Of a DNA stretch of 36,471 nucleotides, positions 23,683 to 30,748 are shown one piece after another. The notes beneath the pieces are model-generated. The model was not told where the DNA came from and searched no databases. It saw only the letters and a program-made list of their open reading frames with translations. Positions within the stretch are counted from its first letter, which is position 1. Each line of letters starts with the position of its first letter. The position numbers and the translations under genes were made by a program. Source of the stretch: Acidimicrobiia bacterium (GTDB lineage Bacteria; Actinomycetota; Acidimicrobiia; Acidimicrobiales; CAIXPF01); assembly GCA_009377505.1 (NCBI GenBank), contig WHTX01000012.1:1-36471 (forward strand), given 5' to 3'.

Positions 23683-24040
23683 CTACAGCGACCGGGACTC
23701 GATGAACGCCTCGATCCCGTCGAGCAGGCGTTGGAGGCCGAACTCGAAGGTGTCGAGCGCGTCCTGCACCGTGTAGGCGTGGTGCCGTCGGGCCGGTTGG
23801 GCTGGTCGAACGCGTGCTCGGCGTCGAGGCGGGTGAGCGTCGGGCATCTCGTAGAGGTCGAACTCGTGGGGGCCGAGCAGCGCCTGGGCCCCGGAGACCT
23901 GCAGGACCCAGGGATGGCGTTGGTAGAAGTCCCAGCTGTCGCGGGCCGACACCTCCACGGCCGGGCGCCACCCGGCGTCGAGTGAGTAGGTCGTGAGCAG
24001 CTCGCCGTAGGCGGTGTCGAGCATGAGGTCGAGCAGCCGA
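23683..24040 (-). pseudogene. TetR-family regulator remnant (C-terminal domain only)
   Basis: The minus strand encodes a TetR C-terminal ligand domain: '[18 protein letters not shown]', 'SWDFYQRHPWVLQVSG' and the closing 'DTFEFGLQRLLDGIEAFI'. The whole N-terminal helix-turn-helix domain is missing; homology stops near 24040, where an ABC ATPase fragment begins on the other strand. In the middle the frame slips twice: around 23840 the coding-like text moves to another frame ('LTRLDAEHAFDQPNRPDG') and returns around 23780, so the net frame is preserved. Sequencing error could explain the slips but not the lost DNA-binding domain. It cannot act as a repressor. Confidence 0.75.
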
Positions 24041-24900
24041 CGTGGCCCACCATCCCCAGGAGGTCAGGTACCGCATCGGCTTGAGCGGCCAGGAGCCGGC
24101 CGTCGACGAGATCCTCAGCGGCCGGCAGAGCCTGGTGATGTTCGGCCGCCTCGACCGCCTCGACAGGGCCGGCGCCCGACGGCGGGCCGACGAGCTGCTC
24201 GAGCAGTTCGGGCTGGCCGACGCGGCGGCCAAGTCCGTCAAGCACTACTCCGGCGGCATGCGCCGGCGGCTCGACCTGGCGGCGACGCTCATCCTCGCCC
24301 CCGCGGTCCTCTTCCTCGACGAGCCCACGACCGGGCTCGACCCGCGCAACCGCAACGAGGTGTGGTCGGCCATCAGGTCCCTGGTGTCGGGGGGGACGAC
24401 GGTGCTGCTCACCACCCAGTACCTCGACGAGGCCGACCAGCTCGCCGACCAGGTCGTCGTCATCGACGCCGGCCGGGCCATCGCCGACGGGCACGCCCGA
24501 ACAGCTCAAGGCCCAGGTCGGGGGCGACCAGCTCGACGTCGTGCTCGCGGAGGACGCCGACCTCGCCGCGGCCACCGCCATCCTCGCCCGGGTGGCGGGG
24601 GCCGAACCCGAGGCCGACCCCGAGGCCCGCCGGGTGAGCGCCCCGGTCGCCCAGCGGGTGACGGCCCTGACCGAGGCCGTCCGGTCCCTGGCCGACGCCC
24701 GCATCGACGTGACCGACATCGGGCTCCGCAGGCCGACCCTCGACGACGTCTTCCTGCGCCTCACCGGCCACAGGGCCGAGGCCGACGCGGGGCCGGCCAC
24801 GGGCGAGCCCGACCGCGGCCATCGCCCGACGGGCCCCACCGGCCCGCCCGACCTGACCGACCCGCGGGCTGGTGCCCGCCAGGAGGCGCCGACCTCATGA
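24030..24900 (+). pseudogene. ABC ATPase (DrrA-type), 5'-truncated and frameshifted
   Basis: Homology begins at about 24030 with '[18 protein letters not shown]', which is the region just before the Q-loop; the Walker A motif and about 70 N-terminal residues are absent. Q-loop, signature '[12 protein letters not shown]', Walker B '[13 protein letters not shown]' and switch '[11 protein letters not shown]' are intact. At 24489-24491 one extra G shifts the frame: the first frame runs on as '[10 protein letters not shown]', while the expected continuation '[19 protein letters not shown]' is in the next frame and reaches the stop at 24898-24900. Without Walker A it cannot bind ATP normally. It is the second, independent DrrA-type exporter in the window. 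Confidence 0.8.
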
Positions 24901-25502
24901 CCGCGGCGATCCCGCCCCTGAGCCGGCCGGTGGGCGTCGAGCGCCTGCACTGGGCCGCACGCGACAGCTGGGTCATCGCCCACCGGGACATGTCCCAATG
25001 GGTGCGCGAGCCGCAGATGATCATCTGGGGCCTGCTGTTCCCCATCATGTTCATGGCCTACTCGACGGTCAGCCTGGCGATCCTGGTCGTTTGTGGCCTG
25101 GCGATCGGTTGGCGTCGGCACGGCAGCCCCGCCGAGGCACTCGCCGCCATCGGCCTGCTGCTGCTGCGGCTGGCCTTCCTCTGGATCGGCATCTTCCTCG
25201 GGCTGAAGGCGAAGAGCCCGGAGATGGCCAACTCGGTGTACGCGCTGCTCTACCCGGTAACGATGCTGTCCAACGCCTTCATCGCCCCCGAGCTCATGCC
25301 AGGCTGGCTGGGTGCCATCGCCGACTGGAACCCCATCTCGTCCACCATCACCGCCACCCGTCAGCTGTTCGGCAACCCCGGTGCGGAGGCCTCGGGGTGG
25401 CTGGCCGACAACGCCATCCTCATGGCGGTCCTCTGGCCGGCGGCGCGCACCATGCTGACGTTGCCCCTCGCGGTGCGCGCCTACCAGCGCCTGAGCCGGT
25501 GA
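24897..25502 (+). pseudogene. ABC-2 permease (DrrB-type) with internal deletion
   Basis: Start ATG overlaps the ATPase stop (ATGA) and has AGGAGG upstream, so expression signals are intact. The 201-residue product starts normally ('[20 protein letters not shown]', '[15 protein letters not shown]') and ends normally ('[22 protein letters not shown]', '[16 protein letters not shown]'). About 80 residues that follow the first helix in DrrB proteins (the YxxFLxPG region and coupling helix) are missing between 'FMAY' and '[13 protein letters not shown]'. The deletion is in frame. With regulator and ATPase also broken, I take it as non-functional, although the ORF itself is open. Confidence 0.65.
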
Positions 25503-25593
25503 GCGACGGCTGCACACCGTGCGCGACGTCACCGTCGACGTCCCAGCCACGTCAACCAACCAGCGAACTTCTTCCTCGGACAGGAGCGACTAC

Positions 25594-26100
25594 ATGTCAC
25601 CCACCGGTACGAGCGACGGCGCCGACGCGGTGCTGGTGCGGGCCGCAGAGGCCGAGGTGCTCACGAGCGACCCTGCCGGCAGCATCACCCTCCTCGCCGA
25701 CTCCGACACCTCGGGCGGCGCGCTGACGAGCAACCGGGCGCTCTTGCGAGAGGGCTCGGTCGGGGCTCCGCCGCACTACCACACTCGCTGTACCGAGCTG
25801 TTCTTCGTGCTCGGTGGCTCGCTGCAGGTCCTCACCGGCGAGCGAGTCCTCACCCTCGCCGAAGGAGACCAGCTCCTCGTGCCGCCGCGCCTGGCCCACG
25901 CCTTCGCCCCCGCCCCCGGCTCGGACGCCGACATCCTCGTGGTCTTCGCCCCGGGGATGGCGCGCTTCGACTACTACCGGCTGCTCGACCGTCTACAGCG
26001 GGGCGAGGCCAGCCCGCAGGACGTCCTCGACTCCCAGGAGCGCTTCGACAACCACTACATCGACAGCCCGGTCTGGCGCGAGGCCCGGGCCACCGCATGA
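25594..26100 (+). CDS. Cupin-domain protein
   Basis: 168 residues from the ATG at 25594 with CAGGAG 7 bases upstream; an in-frame GTG at 25519 lacks such a site. A single small cupin barrel: motif 1 'PPHYHTRCTELFFVLGGSLQV' (two His and the Glu that usually bind a metal) and motif 2 'GDQLLVPPRLAHAFAP' with the third His. The C-terminal tail 'FDYYRLLDRLQRGEASPQ' is helical and common in quercetinase-like or regulatory stand-alone cupins. Substrate or role unknown. It follows the decayed exporter on the same strand, but nothing ties it to that module. Confidence 0.88.
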   Translation: MSPTGTSDGADAVLVRAAEAEVLTSDPAGSITLLADSDTSGGALTSNRALLREGSVGAPPHYHTRCTELFFVLGGSLQVLTGERVLTLAEGDQLLVPPRLAHAFAPAPGSDADILVVFAPGMARFDYYRLLDRLQRGEASPQDVLDSQERFDNHYIDSPVWREARATA

Positions 26101-26314
26101 CCGCCGAGCACGTGCGCCGCGAGCAGCCGATGGCGGCGTGCTGTGGGGTTCGGGTCGCCCGGTGGTCGTCCGGTCGGGCGAGGCCCAACAGGCCGAGGAG
26201 GTCGGGGTGGCCGGTGCTGCAGGTCACCCCGCCGTCGACGCAGGCCCGGCGGGCCGCCGCCAACGTTGGCCCAGGGCACGAGGGCACCGCGCCCGCTCAG
26301 CAGGTGGCCCCTGC

Positions 26315-28093
26315 TCAGGCCTTGTCCCAGACGCGCACGTAGTCGACCTGGAACTCGGCCGTCTCCGGCGTGGACGCCGACTCGGGCCCGGCCCAATCGT
26401 CCTCGGCCCGGCCGAGAAAGCCGTTGAGGACGATAAAGCCCGGCTCGTCGTGGCCGGCGAACTTGGAGGAGCGGAAGGACTCCACGCCGTCGATGTAGTA
26501 CGTCACCTGCTCCGGCCCCCAATCCACGCCGATGACGTGGAACGTCGCCGTGAAGTCGCCGCCGGGCTGGAGGAGGGCCTGGTCCTCCTCCAGCTCCTCG
26601 CAGGTGCCCCGCACGTGGGCCGACTGGTTGATGCGGACCGGGTCTTTGCCGAGGTGCTCGAACACGTCGAGCTCGTACGTCTGCGTGCGACAGGCGTCGT
26701 CCGGCCAGCTCTCGGGCAGGATCCAGGCGATGCTCCACAGGCCCTCGCCCCGGGCGGCGCGGAGGCGGAACTCCAGGTACTGGCCGGACTGGACGGTCAG
26801 CTTGCCCTTGGACTGGAGCATGGCCGTGTCGTAGGTGCGCGGGATCCCGCAGTGGTCCACAGGCTCGTCGCGCTGGCGGAAGAAGATGCGCAGCAGCCCG
26901 TCGGAGACGTCGAAGGCGTTGTCCGTGAAGTGCTCGCGGCCCTGGCAGAACTGTCCGCCCCACGGTGGCCCGAGCGTCCAGGTGGCCGTGTCGAGCGAGG
27001 GCCCGTCGAACTCCTGCTGGGCCACGAGCTGGAAGGCGCCCGTCGCGCCCATGGGCTGGACGTTCGCCCCCACCGGCGGGGCAGCCACCTGGTCGGCCGG
27101 CGCGGCGTCGCCGGCGCCCCGGACGGGGAAGAGGCCGGGCAGCGAGGCCGAGATGGCGTCGAACCAGTTCTGGCCCATCACCTCGTAGGTGGCGAGCGAG
27201 GGGTGCAGCCCGTTCGCGTCGTCGCCCGTGAGCGGCTCGGCGGCCCCGGCGTAAGTGTCGACGAAGTAGGCGCGGCCCCGGTGGGCGCGGGCGGCGTCGG
27301 CAACGACGTCCCGCAGGCGCTCGTTGAAGTCCTCGTTCACGTCGTCGCGCCCGGCGATGTGCAGCGCAGAGACGAAGAGGTAGACGTCGGGCCGGGCGCT
27401 GAAGATCTCCTCGACGAGCTGGGCGTAGTCGACGGCCAGGGCCTCGATGCCGCGCCCGCTGCCGATGTCGTTCGTCCCCGCGTGCAGCAGGACCACGTCG
27501 GGCTCGGCCGCGTCCATCCACTCAGCGACGTGGCTGACCAGGCCGGCGTCGCCGCCCTCGACGTAGTCGTCGGCGTAGCAATCGCCGTCGCCGCCCCGGG
27601 CGCACCAGCCGCCATGGCCTTCGTGGGCGCCGCAGGGCAACTGCTCGCGTGGGTCGACGGCGTCGCTGCCGCCGACCATCTCGTAGCTCACCGCCGAGCC
27701 GTCGAGTAGCTCTTCGAGCCGGGCGCGGTACCCGCCCCGCAGGCTCTTGTTGGCCTGCCAGTCGGCACCGGTGCCGTGCATGCCGATGGTGATGGAGTCT
27801 CCGAGTGGCATGATCCGCACCGGCGCGCCGAGCTCGGTCCCCGGGCCTGACCTCGTGCCCGCGGTGACGCCACCGCCACAGGACAGGCCTGGTGTCGCCG
27901 GCGCGGCCACGGCGGCGGCAGGGCTCGTGGTCGCGCCGGCCGCGCCCTCCGGGCCGCTCGACGCCGACCGGCCGTCCTGCCCGCCACCGCTCGTGCACGC
28001 CGCCAACGCGCACGAGACCAGGGCGAACGCCGCCGCCACCGCTCGCATCCGACACCCAGCAACCGCTCGCCGCCGATACCCACCTGGCCTCAT
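26315..28093 (-). CDS. Lipoprotein fusing SGNH hydrolase and GH16 glycosidase
   Basis: 592 residues; ATG at 28093 with GGAGG about 8 bases upstream. A signal peptide ends in a lipobox 'LAAC' with Cys33, so the protein is anchored outside the membrane after a Ser/Gly/Ala linker. Domain 1 (about 90-320) is SGNH/GDSL: 'MPLGDSITIG' with Ser100, 'LLHAGTNDIG' at 203-211, and 'NGLHPS' with His297. The usual catalytic Asp three residues before this His is Asn294. Domain 2 (about 355-592) is GH16 (beta-glucanase/laminarinase clan) with the catalytic 'ELDVFE' at 474-479, Glu474 and Glu479. It probably deacylates and cleaves an extracellular polysaccharide. Transcribed alone from a TAGGCT promoter. Confidence 0.92.
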   Translation of the reverse strand: MRPGGYRRRAVAGCRMRAVAAAFALVSCALAACTSGGGQDGRSASSGPEGAAGATTSPAAAVAAPATPGLSCGGGVTAGTRSGPGTELGAPVRIMPLGDSITIGMHGTGADWQANKSLRGGYRARLEELLDGSAVSYEMVGGSDAVDPREQLPCGAHEGHGGWCARGGDGDCYADDYVEGGDAGLVSHVAEWMDAAEPDVVLLHAGTNDIGSGRGIEALAVDYAQLVEEIFSARPDVYLFVSALHIAGRDDVNEDFNERLRDVVADAARAHRGRAYFVDTYAGAAEPLTGDDANGLHPSLATYEVMGQNWFDAISASLPGLFPVRGAGDAAPADQVAAPPVGANVQPMGATGAFQLVAQQEFDGPSLDTATWTLGPPWGGQFCQGREHFTDNAFDVSDGLLRIFFRQRDEPVDHCGIPRTYDTAMLQSKGKLTVQSGQYLEFRLRAARGEGLWSIAWILPESWPDDACRTQTYELDVFEHLGKDPVRINQSAHVRGTCEELEEDQALLQPGGDFTATFHVIGVDWGPEQVTYYIDGVESFRSSKFAGHDEPGFIVLNGFLGRAEDDWAGPESASTPETAEFQVDYVRVWDKA

Positions 28094-28106
28094 CCGGGCT
28101 CCCTCC

Positions 28107-28143
28107 TCCGCGGCAGGGCCGCGGACCGCCGTCCGTGAGCCTA
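28107..28143 (-). promoter_or_regulatory. TAGGCT promoter and leader hairpin of the GH16 gene
   Basis: TAGGCT (28143-28138 on the minus strand) is the same hexamer as at 10683-10678. The leader that follows contains TCCGCGG/CCGCGGA arms (28107-28125, 7 pairs, 5-base loop) and an overlapping CGGAC/GTCCG alternative, ending just before the GGAGG ribosome site. Confidence 0.45.
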
Positions 28144-28190
28144 CTTGGGCGATCCCGAGGCCCCTGCCGGGCCCCTGCGTGGGGCGCGGG

Positions 28191-29126
28191 TCAGCGCCGC
28201 ACGAGCCGCTGGCGCTCGGCGAAGGCGTGGACCGGCCACATGTCCTGGTCCTCGCCCCACGCCTCGACGCCGCCGAGGTCCCAGCGGACCAGGGTGTTGA
28301 TGTCGATGAACAGGTGCCGGTTGATGATCATGCGGCTGACGGGCTCGCCCACGGCGACGAGCGTGCGCCCGTGCTCGTCGGTGGCCTCGATGGTCAGCCG
28401 GGTGACCCAGCCGTGCTCCCGGTCGCGCTCGACCCGCCGGTGGCCCTCGGCGAGGTTGGCCGTGAGGCCGTCGCGGCGCAGGAACCCGAAGGCGATGGGG
28501 TCGCCGGCCCCACCGGTGTTCGTCACCGCCAGGAAGCCCTGGTCGGGGTCGGCGGCGCCCGTCACGTAGGCGGCCTGGCGGGGGCGGTGCTCGGGGCGCG
28601 GGCCCCAGGTGCGGTCGCGCATGCCGAGGCAGTCGATCTCGACGCGCTCGCCGTGCAGGACGAGGTGGCCGTGCACCCGGCCGATCTGGTCGAAGTGGTG
28701 GGCCGAGCCGAACGTGGAGCCCGCGGCGGTGAGCGGCTGGGGCGGCATGACCGCGTCGAAGCGCAGGGCGGCCGTGAGGCGGTCGCCGTCCTCGTAGCCC
28801 AGCTCGTAGGAGGTGCAGGGCTCCACCACCTTGATGGAGACGCCCGTGGGCAGGTGGATGTCGTCGAGGTCCTGGTCGCGGGGTAGGGGCATGGCCGAGT
28901 AGTTGGCGCTGTAGGGGACGTCCCAGGGGAGCCAGGCCTTGTCGTCCCACACCCACGCCCCCCCGGCGACGGTGCCGATGTTGGGCCGCACCAGCGTGTA
29001 GAACCAGCCGCCGAGGCGCCGGGGCGCGTCGTGGAAGGAGAACCAGGCCGTCTCCGTCTCCCACCACCGGTCGCTCATCACGTCGAAGTGGAAGCGGTCG
29101 TCCTCGGGGGTGAAGACGCCGGTCAT
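28191..29126 (-). CDS. DUF7064/CrtC-AttH-like protein
   Basis: 311 residues; ATG at 29126 with AGGAGGG 5 bases upstream. No signal peptide. The sequence ('DRWWETETAWFSFHDAPRRLGGWFYTLVRPN', 'YELGYEDGDRLTAALRFDAVM', 'HFDQIGRVHGHL' and 'DCLGMRDRTWGPRP', in parts) resembles the tandem lipocalin-like fold of CrtC/AttH proteins and the DUF7064/DUF7065 group that often accompanies phosphotransferase-family genes. Assignment to that DUF is from memory of its pattern and is moderately sure. It is the last gene of the operon, 16 bases after the phosphotransferase. Function unknown; the fold suggests binding of a hydrophobic small molecule. Confidence 0.85.
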   Translation of the reverse strand: MTGVFTPEDDRFHFDVMSDRWWETETAWFSFHDAPRRLGGWFYTLVRPNIGTVAGGAWVWDDKAWLPWDVPYSANYSAMPLPRDQDLDDIHLPTGVSIKVVEPCTSYELGYEDGDRLTAALRFDAVMPPQPLTAAGSTFGSAHHFDQIGRVHGHLVLHGERVEIDCLGMRDRTWGPRPEHRPRQAAYVTGAADPDQGFLAVTNTGGAGDPIAFGFLRRDGLTANLAEGHRRVERDREHGWVTRLTIEATDEHGRTLVAVGEPVSRMIINRHLFIDINTLVRWDLGGVEAWGEDQDMWPVHAFAERQRLVRR

Positions 29127-29142
29127 CGTGCCCTCCTTGCGG

Positions 29143-30192
29143 TCAGAAGCCCAGGTCGCGGGCGGCGCGGTCGAGCACGACGGGGACCGACCAGGCCGTG
29201 CGGGCCAGGCGCAGGTCGTCGTTGCGACCGGTGGTGTAGAGGCCCGAGGCGCTCATCCAGAAAGCAGCCGAGCGCATGGCGTACAGCAGCTGGTAGTAGC
29301 GGCAGGCCTCGTCGTCGATCTCGATGCCGGTGGCCGCCTCGTAGCGGCGGTAGAACTCGTCCCTCTCGACCACGTAGGACAGCAGCTCGCTGCCCTCCCG
29401 ATTGAGCTCGGAGAGCACGTAGGCCACGTCGTACATGGGGTCGCCGATGACCTCGGTCTCCCAGTCGAGCACGGCGGAGACGCGGTCCTCGTGGACGAGC
29501 AGGTTGCCGGTGCGGTAGGCGCCGTGCACGAGGGCCAGCCGCTCGGTGACGGGGGCGTTGGCGTCGAGCCAGCACAGCAGGTCGGTCATCACCGGGTCGG
29601 GCTCGTGCCCGCCGTCCGCCCCGGCCGCCTCGACGAGCGCTCGCCACTTGGCGACCTCCCGCCGGGCGAAGTCCCGGCCCGGGCCGGGCACGCCGAGGAA
29701 ATCGAGGCCGGCGGCGCGCCAGTCGAGGGTGTGCAGGGCGGCGAGCGTGTCGGTGAAGCTGGCGGGAAGAGTGCCCCGGGCGGCGGCCTCCTCGTAGTAG
29801 CGGCGGCCCTCCCGCCCCCAGGGGCTCGGGCACTCGCCGGCCACCTTCTCCATCACGAGGAACGGCGCGCCGAGCACGTCGGGGCCGGCCTCGAAGAAGA
29901 AGGGCCGGGGGGTGGGCACGGGGGTGGGGTCGAGGCAGCGGAGCACCTGGTGCTGCTGGGCGAGGTCGGACAGGTCCCGCAACAAGGCGTTGCCGGGGTC
30001 ACGGCGCAGGCAGAAGCCCTGTTCGTGGGCGGTGCCGTCAGCCGACCAGGCGGCGTCGAAGAGCCAGGTCTCGTGCGACCAGCCCACGGCGATCCGCTCG
30101 ACAGGGCCGAGGCGCAGGCCGGTGGCGCCCGGTAGGTGCTCGGCGAGGTAGTCGCGCAGGCGGTCCTCGAGGGGGGCGGTCTCCGTCGTCAC
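29143..30192 (-). CDS. APH-like phosphotransferase family protein lacking catalytic Asp
   Basis: 349 residues from a GTG at 30192 whose bases overlap the previous stop (GTGA). It has the aminoglycoside-phosphotransferase/ACAD10-11 kinase fold: 'GWSHETWLF' glycine-loop region, 'CLRRDPGNALL', 'APFLVMEKVAGE' hinge, then the catalytic segment 'LVHGAYRTGNLLVHE' at 221-235 and 'VLDWETEVIGDP' at 241-252. In active members the catalytic segment is HGDxxxxN; here the base Asp is Ala225 (codon GCC). The metal-binding Asn230 and Asp243 are kept. Either the protein is a pseudokinase that binds without phosphoryl transfer, or it uses another base. It is coupled to the DUF6285-like gene upstream. Confidence 0.88.
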   Translation of the reverse strand: MTTETAPLEDRLRDYLAEHLPGATGLRLGPVERIAVGWSHETWLFDAAWSADGTAHEQGFCLRRDPGNALLRDLSDLAQQHQVLRCLDPTPVPTPRPFFFEAGPDVLGAPFLVMEKVAGECPSPWGREGRRYYEEAAARGTLPASFTDTLAALHTLDWRAAGLDFLGVPGPGRDFARREVAKWRALVEAAGADGGHEPDPVMTDLLCWLDANAPVTERLALVHGAYRTGNLLVHEDRVSAVLDWETEVIGDPMYDVAYVLSELNREGSELLSYVVERDEFYRRYEAATGIEIDDEACRYYQLLYAMRSAAFWMSASGLYTTGRNDDLRLARTAWSVPVVLDRAARDLGF

Positions 30193-30599
30193 GAGGCGTG
30201 GGCCAGCTGGCGGTCGAGGCGCGCCCGGGAAGCGCGGCGCACGCGGCCGAGCAGCAGCTCGAAGCGTGCCGCGCCGAGGGCGTCCCGGGAGGCGTACAGG
30301 GCTTCGACCAGCCGGCATTCCGCGCCGCGCCCGGTGTCGCCAGGGAGGGCGCCGACGGCGGCGCGGACCTCCGCTGGGTCGCCGGGCTGCACCAGCTCGG
30401 CGAGGTCGGTGGCCAGCGCGGCGCGGTCGCGGCGCTCGGCGTCGACGTGCTCGTCGGCCAGGTGGAGCTGGCGGGCCAGCTTCTCGAGCACGACGGAGGC
30501 CATGAAGGCCTGGGTACGGGGGTAGGGGTCGGCCACGGCAGGGCCGATGTCGCGGCGCAGCGTGGCGGCCACCCGTGCCAACAGCTCGTCCGGTGCCAT
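30189..30599 (-). CDS. Small DUF6285-like protein
   Basis: 136 residues, ATG at 30599. Mostly helical: 'APDELLARVAATLRRDIGPAV', 'AFMASVVLEKLARQLHLADEHV' and a C-terminal 'LGRVRRASRARLDRQLAH' (in parts). The layout (ELLxxVxxxLxxxIxPAV, then a long helix) resembles DUF6285, a small family found next to ACAD11-like phosphotransferases and acyl-CoA dehydrogenases; I am moderately sure. It probably partners the phosphotransferase-like protein, to which it is translationally coupled. A TACGGT (30613-30608, minus strand) 8 bases before the ATG would give a nearly leaderless mRNA, consistent with the absence of a ribosome site. Confidence 0.8.
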   Translation of the reverse strand: MAPDELLARVAATLRRDIGPAVADPYPRTQAFMASVVLEKLARQLHLADEHVDAERRDRAALATDLAELVQPGDPAEVRAAVGALPGDTGRGAECRLVEALYASRDALGAARFELLLGRVRRASRARLDRQLAHAS

Positions 30600-30607
30600 C
30601 GCGCCAG

Positions 30608-30613
30608 ACCGTA
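30608..30613 (-). promoter_or_regulatory. -10-like TACGGT, near-leaderless start
   Basis: TACGGT on the minus strand 8 bases before the ATG at 30599. No Shine-Dalgarno is visible between them, so a leaderless mRNA is likely if this hexamer is used. Confidence 0.35.
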
Positions 30614-30641
30614 GCGCCCCGGCAAGGGCGGCGGGGAAGGC

Positions 30642-30717
30642 GGCAGCTGGTTCTCAGGTGGGGGCCACGCCCCACTGGCAGCGCCGCCCGCGGGGAACCG
30701 CGACATCAGCTGCCAGT
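30642..30717 (+). promoter_or_regulatory. Nested and competing inverted repeats
   Basis: ACTGGCAGC (30674-30682) pairs with GCTGCCAGT (30709-30717). Inside are symmetric 6-base spacers and an inner stem CGCGG/CCGCG (30689-30693 with 30698-30702) closed by a GGAA tetraloop. A further GGCAGCTG (30642-30649) can pair with CAGCTGCC at 30708-30715, competing with the first stem. A GTGGGG/CCCCAC hairpin (30658-30663 with 30670-30675) lies between. The region separates two divergent operons. Confidence 0.55.
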
Positions 30718-30748
30718 CCGGACAGGGCCGCGGGCTACGTTGACGGTC

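Noticed and set aside
24897-25502. Treating the DrrB-like permease as a normal short transporter gene
   Set aside because: The sequence lacks the central third that all DrrB-type permeases keep, and its ATPase and regulator partners are broken.
22698-25559. Minus-strand open frame of 953 codons
   Set aside because: It runs antisense to DUF5996 and the ABC genes and is low-complexity. Only the short TetR-like text in a different frame is meaningful.
26101-26314. Minus-strand text resembling protein ('HPDLLGLLGLARPDD') between the cupin and GH16 genes
   Set aside because: No start, stop or family context supports a gene; the gap is short and lies between two convergent genes.
30703-30708. CTGATG on the minus strand within the structured region, suggesting a hammerhead ribozyme core
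   Set aside because: The next base is T rather than the required G/A pair and no GAAA strand with a matching third helix is present.
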